Translations under genes and position numbers: made by a program | Notes under the pieces: generated by a model | What the model was told of the DNA's origin: nothing | Database searches by the model: none | What the model saw: the letters and a program-made list of their open reading frames with translations, nothing else | Part shown: positions 1 through 10,140 of the stretch, piece after piece | How the letters are laid out: every line of letters starts with the position of its first letter | Numbering within the stretch: position 1 is the stretch's first letter | Source of the DNA: Akanthomyces muscarius | Taxonomy: Eukaryota > Ascomycota > Sordariomycetes > Hypocreales > Cordycipitaceae | Assembly (NCBI RefSeq): GCF_028009165.1 | Contig: NC_079246.1 | Coordinates: 2,418,001 to 2,482,000 of the forward strand | DNA length: 64,000 nucleotides | Reading direction: 5' to 3'

Positions 1-317
1 TCCTGGTCGTACATGTGCTTCATGAGCGGGCGGAGGTGCGGGTGCGCGCGCACGAGGGGCGGCGTCTGCGCCGTGTAGATGAGCGTGGCGGCGAGCTCGC
101 CGGCCTGGTTGACGCGCAGAGCCGAGGAGAGGAAGGCGCGCTGCTCGGCGGTGAGGGGCTTGCGAGGACGAGGTGGCGAAGGAGGCTCGGAGGTGGAAGT
201 TGTGGTGGTGGTGGTGGTGTTGGCGAGGCGGGTGGGACCGGTGGTGAAGGATCGCAGGGTGGATGGACAGATGCGTAGACGGCGCGCGGGCCGGGCTATG
301 CGTTGGACGGCGGACAT
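1..317 (-). CDS. COQ7: COQ7, 5-demethoxyubiquinone hydroxylase (N-terminal part)
   Basis: Di-iron hydroxylase of mitochondrial ubiquinone biosynthesis, converting demethoxyubiquinone to the demethyl intermediate in the inner-membrane CoQ complex. The start codon is at 317-315. About 105 residues lie inside the window before the gene runs off the left edge. The first 50 residues are rich in Arg, Ser and Thr with no acidic residues (MSAVQRIARPARR...), as expected of a mitochondrial presequence, followed by a run of seven Thr. The mature part begins with the family motif RVNQAGELAATLIYTAQ, which contains the first Glu iron ligand, and then HMYDQ, which leads into the second ligand helix. The motif makes the family call firm. 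The gene is divergent from RTF1. The DNA around the start codon is partly duplicated just upstream (see the repeat at 294-380). Confidence 0.9.
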   Translation of the reverse strand, partial: MSAVQRIARPARRLRICPSTLRSFTTGPTRLANTTTTTTTSTSEPPSPPRPRKPLTAEQRAFLSSALRVNQAGELAATLIYTAQTPPLVRAHPHLRPLMKHMYDQ

Positions 318-380
318 ATTCGATGATTAGGCGTTGCCAGGCTATACGCTGGACGGCGGACGTATTTGGTGGTTGGGCGT
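294..380. repeat. Imperfect tandem duplication over the COQ7 start codon
   Basis: A 41-base unit at 294-334 is repeated at 340-380 (offset 46). I count 7 mismatches, all transitions. The unit contains the COQ7 initiation codon, and the second copy has lost it (CAT becomes CGT on the + strand). Read directly from the sequence. Confidence 0.8.
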
Positions 381-945
381 GCTGATTGGTAATTAATGTT
401 GGGTTTTGAGGACAAGAGGATGAAGTCATGGAATGGCCTGAAGTGCCACTATTCACGGTAGCTCGTAGCGGGCACCGGGGCTGGCACTTTACAGTGGATA
501 CTCGCGCTTTACAGTGGCTTGCTTCGCTGTGAGCCGGAGAAAGACTTCTGCCGCATTCCGCTGCTGTGGCACAAAGCCGCGTCGCCACCAGTGGCTGCAC
601 GACGTTGCGTCGCGGCGCGAAAGTCAATGTCCACTGCGCTGCACTGCTGCTGAGCTGCCCATTCAACCACCTAAAAGCCAGGTGCTCTCTCCTCGCCCCT
701 GGCCCTGAAAACCTCTCACCCTTTTCATTCCTTTTTCATTTGCTTCCATCTCCTTCAATCCTCTCCTTAGCAGCCTTTTTTCTTTTACTGTAATTCTGCC
801 CTGCATCTCTAATACCAACCGAACAGAGTTGGCAGCAGGACAACGCGCATCCAACGCCGGCCTTTCACCGTTGAAAACCTCCTTTTGCCCTCACCGAAGC
901 CGATTCTGCATCGCAGGGAATAGTCGACTGCGCGACCAATACACA
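318..945. promoter_or_regulatory. Divergent COQ7/RTF1 promoter region
   Basis: A 628-base gap between two divergent starts. Apart from the tandem duplication at its left end it holds pyrimidine-rich stretches (about 705-800), typical of fungal core promoters. No convincing ORF is present. Confidence 0.6.
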
Positions 946-2939
946 ATGGCTGATTTCGAAGCTGATCTCTTTGATCTCGCTGGCGGCGGCTCCGATTCGG
1001 AGGGATCCGTCGACCGCAGACGCTCCCCGTCGCCGCCAGCAAAGAGAGGCTCCAAAGCGACAAAGTCGAGGCGCGCAGATGATGGCGACTCAGAGGAGGA
1101 AGGCGAAGCGTGAGTGCTCATCTCCCGTGGCACGAGATCCATATTATCCTGTTCAAGGTGATGACGGATGGACGAGATGATGAACGACGCATGCTAACCT
1201 GCTCGGAACAGCTACTCAGGGGCAGGTTCTCCCGACTCTCTAAACTCAGCCCCCATGGACGAATCAGACTCGGACGACGAGACTTCAAAAGGCCGCGGCG
1301 GCGGCAATGATGAGGAAAAGTACCCCGTCGACGGCAAGTTTCGAAGCGAGTCGGAAAAGCACGAGATTCTGGCGATGCCTGAACTGGAACGAGAACAGAT
1401 CCTCGCGGACCGCGCCAACGAGATAGAGAGACTGCGGCAGAACCGCCTGTTGCGCCAGATGGTTACGGATACACAAAACGATGAGCGCAAGGCCAAGAAG
1501 AAGCGCAGCGCCGACAGCGCCGATCTCGACGACGGCGACGATGACCGCCGCGGCAAGTCGTCGCGGAGCAGTGGTGGCACGGCCATGGATGCGCTGCGCC
1601 GCGCCAGAGCCGACAGGCAGAAGCGCAGGGAGGACCACGAGCGACGCCGCGACGCGTACTCTCCCCAACGGGACTCGGATGGCGAGGAGAGCGAGGACGA
1701 CTATAGACGCCGTTCGCGCACCCCTGAAAAGAAGGAAGAGAAAAAGGACGAGCCCAAGCCGGAGTTGAGGGACTTTGAGAGGGTGCGTCTGGGACGCAAC
1801 GAGTTTGCGCAGGTGTGCTTCACGCCAGGTTTTGAACCCTCGATTACGGGCTGTTTCATTCGTATCGCCGTTGGTCCTCACCCGGACACAGGTGTCGAGC
1901 AGTACAGAATGGCTATTATAAAGGGTACGTGTGGTGGCTGTTTCTTCCATCAAGAACTTGAAGCTAACCCTATGCAGGTTTTACCACCGGCAGAGCTTAT
2001 GCCCTGAGTGGTCCTAATGGGACTTTTGTAACGGATCAGTATGTCAAGGCGGCGCATGGAAAGGCGGTTAAGGAATTCCCTTTCATCGCCGCCTCAAGTG
2101 GCAAATTCACAGAGGTATGAACGGTACTCCGCACGAGCCGTCAACGTGTCTAACAAGCCATGCAGAACGAGCTGAACCGCTACCAAGTAACATGCGTCAA
2201 TGAAAACGTCAAGACGCCTCTCAAGTCTGTCTTGACTAGCAAGGTTGACCAAATTAACAACCTGCTCACCCACAATTGGACCAACGAGGAGATCAAGGCG
2301 CGCCTTGCCCGGCGAAACGAGCTGCGCAAGCGCTTCGACCCGGCCGAGCGTGAGCGCGTCGCGCGCCTACTCGAGGAGGCCACCGTCGCTGGCCACGAAG
2401 ACCGCATGCAGGAATTCCAGGAGGAGCTCGACAAGCTAGGCAGCCAGCGCCTCGCCTTCAAGACAAGCCTGGGCCCGACCAAGTCGTCGTCGTACGAGAG
2501 TCCCGCCATTTCCAGCGAGCAGGACCGCCTGGCTGCGCGCAACAAGGAGAACCGTCGCATGAACCAGGAGGCTGTTCGCAAGGCCCAGCTGCGCGACCAG
2601 GCCAAGGCTCGCGAGATTGAAATGTCGCTCAGCCGCGGACAGATGGTCGAGGAAGAGCCCTCGCGGCGTCTCCGTACCAAGGCCAAGTTTGTGCACGATG
2701 TGAACGAGTCACCCGCCGGTGCGGATGGTGACAAGGCGGCAAGCGGCATACTTACGCCAGCAGCCACAGCATCCAATGGGGCGCCGACGGCGACAAAGGG
2801 GTCGGGGCCGCTGCCGCATCTGGCCAAGTTGCAGGACAAGAGCCTGGCGGACAGCAAGGGCCTGCCGACGATTCATAAACCGCTGATGGATGACGACGTG
2901 ATTGGGTCGCTGGATCTGGATATTGACATTGATATTTAA
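946..2939 (+). CDS. RTF1: RTF1, Paf1-complex subunit with Plus3 domain
   Basis: Subunit of the Paf1 transcription-elongation complex; it promotes H2B ubiquitination and binds phosphorylated Spt5 through its Plus3 domain. Exons 946-1109, 1212-1924, 1978-2114 and 2166-2939 give 595 residues, close to other fungal RTF1 proteins. The start (MADFEADLFDLAGGGSD) opens a long acidic, Ser-rich and basic disordered region, followed by a charged helix rich in Glu and Arg (the histone-modification region). The Plus3 domain starts near residue 240 (LRDFERVRLGRNEFAQ) and runs across introns 2 and 3 through GFTTGRAYAL. The C-terminal half is a long basic coiled coil ending in an acidic tail (SLDLDIDIDI). 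All splice phases close. The neighbour upstream is COQ7, divergent. Confidence 0.92.
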
Positions 2940-3293
2940 CCGATAAAAAGCTAGCTTGATGATGGGGTATTAGATTGCGGGAAGGAGTTGAAAAAGACGG
3001 AATTGGCGAGAGCAAATGCAGTTGTATCATTTCTATATATATCTCGTTTTATCAGCAATCGGAGAATGATACTTTTCGCGGGAAAAATAAGATGAAGCCC
3101 CCAGGCAGGAAATGGAGGTTAAACGGCGTTCTAGGTGGAAAGAACTAGGTTATCGTACTATTTCAGAATTCTTAAACATTTTCTTCTGCTCTGAACTGAT
3201 GAACTAATGCTGTATGGGGAAGGAGTAGATCATTTTTTGTGAGCGCTTCCAATCTTGATTTTCAAATGCATCGCTGCTAGAAATCACCACGGG
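2940..3293. other. Convergent intergenic region, RTF1 / F-box gene
   Basis: The 3' flanks of two converging genes. AT-rich stretches such as 3032-3052 could serve polyadenylation. No gene seen. Confidence 0.5.
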
Positions 3294-3466
3294 CTAATCG
3301 TCATTCTCATCTTCGTCATCCTCGTCATCTTCGCCATCCTCGTCATCGTCATCTTCATCGTCCTCATGTACTTGCAGGGGATTGCGGCTGTCTGTGCCCT
3401 GGCCCAAGATCCAAAACTCGCACTCGCTGAACTGGCCAGCTGCGGCACCAAATATCCTTTGATAGT
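3294..3466 (-). CDS. Probable true C-terminus of the F-box protein in the alternative frame
   Basis: This frame is open from 3503 to 3294. It contains an ordered-looking segment (DYQRIFGAAAGQFSE, CEFWILGQGTD) followed by about 25 residues that are almost all Asp and Glu. It joins the F-box frame if one base is removed from, or two are added to, the 12-base homopolymer at 3467-3478. An acidic tail of this kind is frequent in fungal F-box proteins, so I read it as the real end. A slipped assembly and a genuine mutation cannot be told apart here. Confidence 0.55.
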
Positions 3467-5199
3467 CCCCCCCCCCCCGCCATGGTATCGCGTTCAGCGC
3501 CACGCGGCTCTCGAAGTATCATCAAAGCACACGTCTTATCCCTGAACACATCCAGGGCTGCTTTCCACGTGTCAGTAAGCAGGTGGACCTGTGTCAGATG
3601 GATGCTCTTCATCGGCTGCGGCAGCTGTTTCAAGTCTGAAAGATTCACAGCGACACAGCTGAGCGTCATGTCCATCAGGTGAGGTCTGGGCCGGGCACAC
3701 AGAACTTTTCCCAGGTCGACGCTTTCCCCTGGCGGCCTCGGGGAACCCATGTCTAGTTTGAGCTTCTGGAGGCTGGCCGTCTCCAAGCAAGCAGAGAGAA
3801 AATCATGAAGACCCCCCGCCTCTGGCGCGTCCGCCGACATGCCAGCTTTGAATGAAAAGGCTGTCAACCGCCGCGTGGCAGATGACAGCTCTCGCCAAGC
3901 GTCTGGGGCTGCTGCCATGCCACCTGGGCTTCCCAGAGTCCGTAGGTTAATATCGAGACTGTCGAGGACTGTGCCGGTTTTTCCGACCGCCCTGATGAGC
4001 TGGATGGTGCATTCGAAGTTGGACAACCCTAGTCTGTATTGTTCCGCATCAGTGTCTGCGGCTACTTGGAGCATGGACCGACAGATCAGAGTCCTCATGC
4101 CGGCTCCAGATATCATGCGATGCCTCTCCGTAACAGGATTATGGTCTGCAACGTCCAGCTTCCACACGCTCGTCAGCCTTGCAGCTGCAGAGCCAAAGAG
4201 TCGGACGAACTCTCCAGTGTCGATCAGTGATGCCTGATTTTTCAAGAGAGCTCGATACTTTCGATGCGCCTGGTCTAGGCTCGCACGGCAATTCTCATTG
4301 TCTAGGGCAGGGACGTCGTCGTCGCTTTCCGTATCTGCTGACGCATGCCCGCGTATCTTGGACAAGACCGCCGCTACGTCTACTGATATCTGTGTCTCTG
4401 TCTCCTCGGGGATTTGTGTTATATCCCACAACTGATCGTGACTGTCGGTTTCGTCTTGAGCTTCTGTGTGGAGGTGAGAGAAGAATGTGCCAAGGTCGCC
4501 GAGTGCGGACGTCTCGAAATGAAGGCCAACTCGGAAGGCTCGAACGCCCCTAGAAATGGTGGGATGGCGAGAGACCGCGCGCAGGCGCGCAAGGGATGCC
4601 TCGTTGGGGCTGATGCGCACGCGGCGGACCAGCAGCTGGGAGCCCAGTTCGCAGAAGCGCCGACAGACTAAGCGCACGTTTTGAATGTCCCTTCTGCCCC
4701 CAGACATGCCGTAGCTAACAGGCAAATCCGGATCAAAGCCTTCAACCAGTTCGAGGATGCCGACGAGAGTCTCTTCAGGCAAGTTCATGATGCTGAGGCT
4801 TCTCAAAAACGGACGTGACAATGCGTTGACGGCGCGCCAAACAGCGTCCCGATGTGCCACCAATGCCGCCCCCTGGATTTCGACGTGCTCAATCTCACGT
4901 TGCAAGTTTTCCGCAGAGTTGAGGAGACCTCTACCGCCCGCGCGTTTCCACCATTCCGACTCAAGCGGTGGTTGGTCCCCGAACCCTTTGCGCTGGTACC
5001 ACGCGCGCCAATAAGTTGATCCAGCTTGGCCGGGTCCGTTGTGTTCAGCGGGAAACAACAACGTCTTGACGGTCATCAGGCAATTTAGCTCGCGCAGCAG
5101 GCTGCGAGTCTCCGCGTCGACAATTCTGAGTTCATCGTGCGCTTTTTTTAGGCGGTCGCCGTCGTCGGCAGCGGACGCAGAGGGGCCGGGCGAGGCCAT
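3364..5199 (-). CDS. F-box protein of unknown target, probable C-terminal frameshift
   Basis: Likely SCF ubiquitin-ligase substrate adaptor. The ORF opens at 5199 (MASPGPSASAADDGD); an upstream in-frame Met at 5391 is less likely because the residues in between look untranslated. Residues 15-50 and 85-115 are predicted helical. An F-box-like segment follows at about 125-175 (IMNLPEETLVGILELVEGF, then VRLVCRRFCELGSQLL). The rest alternates charged and Leu-rich segments like degenerate LRRs. The annotated frame ends at 3364 after a run of 12 C at 3467-3478 (G on the coding strand). Beyond the run it becomes basic and low in complexity, whereas the +1 frame reads on through DYQRIFGAAAG and CEFWILGQG into an acidic Asp/Glu tail ending at 3294. 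The true protein probably ends there. No introns needed. Target unknown. Confidence 0.75.
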   Translation of the reverse strand: MASPGPSASAADDGDRLKKAHDELRIVDAETRSLLRELNCLMTVKTLLFPAEHNGPGQAGSTYWRAWYQRKGFGDQPPLESEWWKRAGGRGLLNSAENLQREIEHVEIQGAALVAHRDAVWRAVNALSRPFLRSLSIMNLPEETLVGILELVEGFDPDLPVSYGMSGGRRDIQNVRLVCRRFCELGSQLLVRRVRISPNEASLARLRAVSRHPTISRGVRAFRVGLHFETSALGDLGTFFSHLHTEAQDETDSHDQLWDITQIPEETETQISVDVAAVLSKIRGHASADTESDDDVPALDNENCRASLDQAHRKYRALLKNQASLIDTGEFVRLFGSAAARLTSVWKLDVADHNPVTERHRMISGAGMRTLICRSMLQVAADTDAEQYRLGLSNFECTIQLIRAVGKTGTVLDSLDINLRTLGSPGGMAAAPDAWRELSSATRRLTAFSFKAGMSADAPEAGGLHDFLSACLETASLQKLKLDMGSPRPPGESVDLGKVLCARPRPHLMDMTLSCVAVNLSDLKQLPQPMKSIHLTQVHLLTDTWKAALDVFRDKTCALMILREPRGAERDTMAGGGGLSKDIWCRSWPVQRVRVLDLGPGHRQPQSPAST

Positions 5200-5723
5200 T
5201 CGTACAGCGGCGTGGTGGCCTCGGGGACTGATGAACCTGCAAGTCGTCTGTGTCCGGCTTTGAGTCAGTCGTAGCCCTGGAATGGCCCGTGGCAAATTGT
5301 GATTGTTTTCCTCGCTTTTCCTCTTCTGGGTGCCCAGGTCCGCCAGCCTGACTGGTGGTTGGTTGTTGGGGGGCTGCGAGGCGTTTCCCACTGGGACAGC
5401 CGATCACGACCAACTCTGCCATAATCAGGCTCTCGTAATTTCGAGCGAGTGCGTTCACTGGCTCATGAGCGGGACTCGCAATCAAACGTACATGCATCAT
5501 CATGCCTCATGCGCAGACAAGGTGTGTTGAATTAAAGGCACATTTGGCGCTTCGGCGTCGTTATCCATCCCTTGGGCTGAGGACATTGAGGTAGGTGTAA
5601 GTTGCACCACGACGTGAAAATTATTTAAATAAATCCAAACTGTTCTCTTGTTCAAGCGGCTATCTTTGACAGCTCTCTGTCGAGACAATATGAAACCGCC
5701 CCCCACGTAGAGCTCTCTCTTGT
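5200..5723. other. Intergenic, upstream of the F-box gene
   Basis: The 5' flank of the F-box gene and 3' flank of the first UstYa gene, both on the minus strand. An AT-rich stretch lies at 5618-5645. No supported ORF. Confidence 0.5.
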
Positions 5724-6844
5724 CTACCTAAGATGGGGGTGATTCGGATGCTTATACACAACTGCGTCGCTGGGCTTGGCCGGCACTCGGATGCCATGCG
5801 CCGTTTCATTGGCGTACGCGACAATCGAATCCCAGCTGCGGCACTTGTGCTCGACCTCAAAATCCGGCCAGGGAATGTCTCGATTCTCGACCCAAAAGGA
5901 CATGTACACGCCGACGTCGCCAGCGCACATGATGGCCTCGCGAAGGTAGTCTATGCAATGGTCTAATTTGGAAACTAGTCTTCAGCTCATGCGTGCAGCG
6001 AACAGGTAATAGGGATAGGTGGGTAGCTTACCGACGTGCTTGCGGAGCGTGGCGGGTGAGTCACGGAAAGCGAATGGCATAGGATCTCGCTTGCGGTAGT
6101 AGTCCTCGTAGGTGAACTTGCGAATGAGATTCAGGCAGTGCAACTGTGCGAAGACATTTGCGGTTAGCGCACTGGCTCTCATGGATATAGCATATTGCTG
6201 ATTACGAGGCACACCTGATGGAAGACCTCCATGCTGCCAAGGAACTCTTGTCCGTTGGTGCCGTCTAGCGCAGCATATGTTTCGTTTTTTCCCAGCGTCT
6301 CGACCAAATCCATTTTAGAGACCGAGACATAGCCAGCTATTGTACCATTGACGCGTTAGCAACAAACCCGAATCTTTGCGTATCATGGCTCTCAGCGCTC
6401 GCGGAAGATTGATATCTTACCGAGATCTAGGTCTTCCCACCTAGAGTCGATCTCGTCGGTAGGGTATCCTTTGTAAGGAGACTTGGCTGTGAATCCTTGA
6501 AATGTAACAATTTCATAGCTGATATGCGGCAAAGCCGGTGCTGACATACATTTTGTCAGCGGGAATGTGAGAAAACGGTTGTGCGACGAGAGCTTACAGA
6601 AAGACGAGAGCAACTGTGTGCAAGTTTGCTCTGAGCATGTGGATCTGACCACAAAGAAGAAAAAGACGAGAATGTTGCCAAATAACAGTGTTGCATTGGT
6701 GAGGAGGAGGTATCGGGAGTGTTTCGGATGTGTGTGCAGCGGTACAGAGCTAGGAACCTCGGTGTCGTCGCTGCTCCAGGTCTCGTCCGCGGTGTTGCGC
6801 AGAAGCGAAATGCCATGTTCTTTGTCGTCGCTCGACTTGCCCAT
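5724..6844 (-). CDS. UstYa/DUF3328 family oxidase 1 of the RiPP-like cluster
   Basis: UstYa-family proteins are membrane-anchored oxidases that act on Kex2-released core peptides in dikaritin RiPP pathways (ustiloxin, asperipin, phomopsin). Exons (minus) 6598-6844, 6421-6540, 6215-6336, 6032-6143 and 5724-5962 give 279 residues. The short N-terminal cytosolic part is followed by one membrane segment at about residues 44-66 (LLLTNATLLFGNILVFFFFV). Both diagnostic HxxHC motifs are present: HQLHC, split by intron 3, and HVDHC, split by intron 4 in phase 1. Between them is a Tyr/Arg-rich loop. After the second motif comes a conserved CAGDVGVYMSFW segment and a C-terminal HKCRSWDSI block. Intron 1 (57 bases) is a multiple of three with no stop, so retention would keep the frame. 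It is co-oriented with the precursor-like gene 0.5 kb upstream. Exact reaction unknown. Confidence 0.88.
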
Positions 6845-7355
6845 TACGAGAGTTTCCTTGGTAGAATTGAATGAATCTCATGCAATCCGGGGCGATTGAA
6901 TAATTTGCACTGCGGGATAAAGGAACTTAGGTCGCGGGATGCAGTGTACGTGTTGATGAGAGAGGGTGACGCTGCTGTGGGGATACAGTCGAGGCTGGAC
7001 AATAGCCTTTAGAATCGCAAGTGAGTTTACATAATCACTGAACAGCTGGTTCCGAGCTCGAATTCAAAGTCCATGGTCGGTCTGAAAAGCACACCCCTCT
7101 AGTGTAATTTACAAGTGTTGCAGCGCGTTCGAGGAGAGGTCAATTAGCCCGCCGCACACAACAGCGCCAAAACTCGAGGATGTTCCTAAGTAGTAAAATT
7201 CTCAAAGTACCAGTTCACGATCAACAGAGTTTATAGTTTGTCTATAGATATAGGTCTATGATTGATAAGCTCGGTGTTGACCTAGCTGCTCCCGGCATCG
7301 TGACTTGGATGATCTCCCAGTCTTGCAAGCGGTTGCTACACTGCCAAGGTCTATT
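6845..7355. other. Intergenic between UstYa 1 and the precursor-like gene
   Basis: Promoter of UstYa 1 and 3' flank of the small peptide gene. AT-rich near 7215-7265. No ORF supported. Confidence 0.5.
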
Positions 7356-7553
7356 CTAGTCGTAGTACTCGGACATCTTGCGCTTCTCGTCGACATCCTG
7401 CGCAAATTTAGCTGCAAATCTCCGGCCTAGACGCTTTTTTCTTTACGCAGCATTTTTCTATCAACTTACATTGAGAGCACGGTCAGCATGGTCAGCGGGC
7501 AAAGCCATGGCAAGGCCAACGGCGGCGAGAACGATTGCGAATGAAAATTTCAT
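7356..7553 (-). CDS. Candidate single-core RiPP precursor peptide
   Basis: Two exons, 7470-7553 and 7356-7397, joined in phase 0 across a 72-base intron (GTAAGT donor, GCGCAG acceptor), encode 41 residues. Residues 1-17 (MKFSFAIVLAAVGLAMA) form a textbook signal peptide with likely cleavage after AMA. A short acidic pro-segment (LPADHADRALNDVDE) ends in Lys-Arg, the Kex2 site. Only KMSEYYD follows before TAG. This is the minimal architecture of a dikaritin-type precursor: secretion signal, Kex2 site, and a short Tyr-containing core with an acidic end. Known members (UstA, AprA, PhomA) usually repeat the core several times; here there is one copy. It lies between UstYa genes and has its own TATA box (7652-7660). 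The UstYa context is the main functional argument. It could instead be a small secreted peptide or the remnant of a longer precursor. Confidence 0.65.
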
Positions 7554-7645
7554 CTTGATGTTTGTTCGAGGATATATCTTTTACGACAAGTTTAAGAGAT
7601 TGCTTTTCTGGAGAGTTGTCAATGACCAAGGAGTATGTCTGGGCG

Positions 7646-7665
7646 GGATGCTTTTATATGCATCC
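7646..7665 (-). promoter_or_regulatory. TATA box inside an inverted repeat, upstream of the precursor
   Basis: On the minus strand a TATA element (ATATAAAAG) lies about 100 bases upstream of the precursor ATG. It sits exactly between the arms of a short inverted repeat, GGATGC (7646-7651) and GCATCC (7660-7665). Position and orientation suit a core promoter; function is inferred. Confidence 0.5.
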
Positions 7666-8870
7666 GGACACAGTGCGAGGCTCTACAGCCTTCCTCGACG
7701 TCTACATTAGATAGAAGGAGATTCCGACTCATTCGAGACCTATTCTACTTGTTTGTGATGCGGGGTAGCCTTGTCGGAATCGGCTGGGTGACGATAGCGG
7801 GTTGACCATTGAACATGAGGAGCCATGCCGAGAAGAGCCACACGCGGCGACAACCCCGTTGCCAACAATGTTTCACTGCCTACGAGATACAAATTCGTCA
7901 TCATCGTCAAATAAAAACAGAGAATTTACAAATACGAATAACAAAGGTAATTGTTCCCGACTGTCCACGTGGGCTTCTTCACGGCACCCTGCTTGCCGAC
8001 AATCCGTCTTCCTGTTCCCCCTGTCGTGTAGGAGATTGATGGTGTAGCACTACTACATGAGGCCCGTATGGCTTGCTTATGGTACGGGCCTCAGGCGCCT
8101 GCAGTGAGTGCGTTATTTACACTCCCCATGATGTGTAGCTGATGTCCGACAATGATGATATTCATTTGAGGTCCCCATTCTCAATTCAGGAGGCTATTTC
8201 TATCCAGTATCTTATCGAGCTCCAGTGCACTTGGTTATTCGCCGCCAAGAGAAGACAAAGCCGCTCCTATGTACTAGAGCCTGTTGACAGGCGATTTGGG
8301 TGCCATCACGGGGTAACATAAAAACACGCCGCTTGAGTAGAAGTAGTAGTTTGTTATACCTTTTATCTTTTATTGCTTTTATTACTGTCCTCTATTTTCT
8401 TGTTATTCTTATTCCTCTTCCTCTTCTTATTTTTCTTCCTCTTATTTACCCTATCCTCCCTATCTTCCCTATCTTCCCTATTTTCTTTTGATTTCTCTCT
8501 CTCTCTTTTTAATCTTTTTTTAATCTTTTTTTAACAATAACTGATATCCCCGCCACTGGCGTCTTTTTTCTTCTTCTTTTTTTTGGCACTCTGGCAATGC
8601 ATCGGGTGGCGTGCCGTGGTTCGCCACACCCGAGGCGAGTCAGCTCCAGCAGAATTCAACGCCACAGCTAACCTGGGTGAATTATTCGAGCGTTCTCTGT
8701 GCACCCATTCTAGGCTAATCTATTAGCTCTATGCTGTTTCGTAGACATTCGCTCTCCACATCTCGTACAGGCGCTGGTGCTGAATATGTCGCGCAGATAA
8801 GAGGGTATACATAGGTCGTCCACAACTAGTGGTCGGCCACGATTTTTGCGTGACAGAATATGCAGCCACA
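7666..8870. other. Long intergenic with pyrimidine-rich tract, UstYa 2 to precursor
   Basis: About 1.2 kb without a supportable gene. Positions 8340-8580 form a strongly asymmetric T/C-rich tract with tandem variants of TATCTTCCC and AATCTTTTTTT. A GC-richer part follows at 8585-8700. I find no further precursor-like ORF (signal peptide plus KR sites) here on either strand. Confidence 0.5.
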
Positions 8871-9867
8871 TTACTCGTCCGTCAGCCGGCTCAGCACCTT
8901 GGGGTCCCAATCTAGAAGGTTGCGCTCGACAGCCCAAAGCCTCATTTTTTCAAAGTTGCGACAAGTCTGCGTCGTTCGCATATTTATGCCCCATTTGCCC
9001 AAATGCTCGTTCCACCGCCAGAACGATGCGCCAATGTTCGCGTCGCACATGGTCGCCTGGCGGATACGGTCGACGCAGTGGTCTGATGCTCGCGCTATTA
9101 GCATGCAGCCAACTCGACTGAGGCCCCGGAATGCTATGTCGAGAGATACGTACCGTGATGAATGGAAATATTCTGGTTCCTTGTTCCGTTGGGGAAGAAG
9201 ACGCTGTAGTCTGGGAATCGCTCAGGATACAGAGACTTGCGCAGAGCATTCTAGAAAGCCGCAGTCAGATAATGACAGTGTTCGAGGTATTTTTTGCCAA
9301 CAGACAAGACAATGTAGCTGATGAAATACTTCCAAGGAAACGATCCCATCACCTTGAGTTCCAGGTGCGACCATGGTGCTATTGGGCAGTCTTTTTGCGC
9401 GCTTTGAATCAATCACCGTCGTGCTTGTATCTAACTCATGTTGGTAATTTGGCTCATGGTGAGGTACAGAATTACTTACTTCGGTACAGCTTGTCCCAGA
9501 TCTCATCTTTCACGTCATCAGGTGGTCCTTGAAATGGTGATAGCTCGTGAATATTGTCCAGGAAAACGACGGTTTCGTATTCTACCAAGTCCCACAGCGG
9601 TGCTGGAGACTCAATTAGCAAGAGGAGAGGGACGATGAGCGAACCCAACTTACTGTTTTGCGCGAACAGATCACATTTTGATGTTCGTGAATCGGATAAA
9701 AAGAAAAGGCAAAGTAGAGTGAGGATGGCCGCATATAAAACTGATAAGTGAATCTTGTGATAAAATGCTGGGTTTTGCTTCCAGAGTGTCTCGTTCAACT
9801 TTGGCTCCGACACTAACAGTGTGTGGCTTTCTTCGTCAGTCATATGAGTCTGGCCGTGGGAAATCAT
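8871..9867 (-). CDS. UstYa/DUF3328 family oxidase 2 of the RiPP-like cluster
   Basis: Second UstYa-type protein. Exons (minus) 9654-9867, 9480-9602, 9306-9430, 9154-9250 and 8871-9082 give 256 residues; an alternative in-frame start at 9843 (MTDEESHTLLV) gives 248. One membrane segment lies at about residues 40-58 (LSVLYAAILTLLCLFFL). The conserved N-terminal lumenal block is PLWDLVEYETVVFLDN. The first HxxHC motif (HQLHC) is intact at the end of exon 3. The second (HHDHC) is split by the phase-1 intron before exon 5, followed by VDRIRQATMC and a Trp-rich segment (ASFWRWNEHLGKWG). The final intron position is the same as in UstYa 1 and 3, showing common descent. It is divergent from UstYa 3, 273 bases apart. 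Likely a core-peptide tailoring oxidase; substrate not proven. Confidence 0.87.
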
Positions 9868-10140
9868 GTTACGTTTTAACAGATATTTTTGACTTGGGTA
9901 GCAGATCAGTTTGTGCGGGTATGGACTACCTTCATAGAGTATTACAAGTCAGTGTCCGGAGCTCGGAGAGGTGTGAAGAGCAGAGAAGGCTGTAAGCTGT
10001 TGCTGCTCACTGCGACCAATCGCTCTCAACCACGGTGCGTGGGTCGTTTCTTAATTCCGCACACCAAATTCGCCAAACACCATCTTTTGCATCAACTATT
10101 TCTTCAGTTTTCTGTGTCTACGCCTGTGCTCGGAAGATCA
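9868..10140. promoter_or_regulatory. Shared divergent promoter of UstYa 2 and UstYa 3
   Basis: A gap of 273 bases between divergent starts, short enough to hold a common control region. I see no clear TATA box in it. Co-regulation is inferred from the arrangement. Confidence 0.5.
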
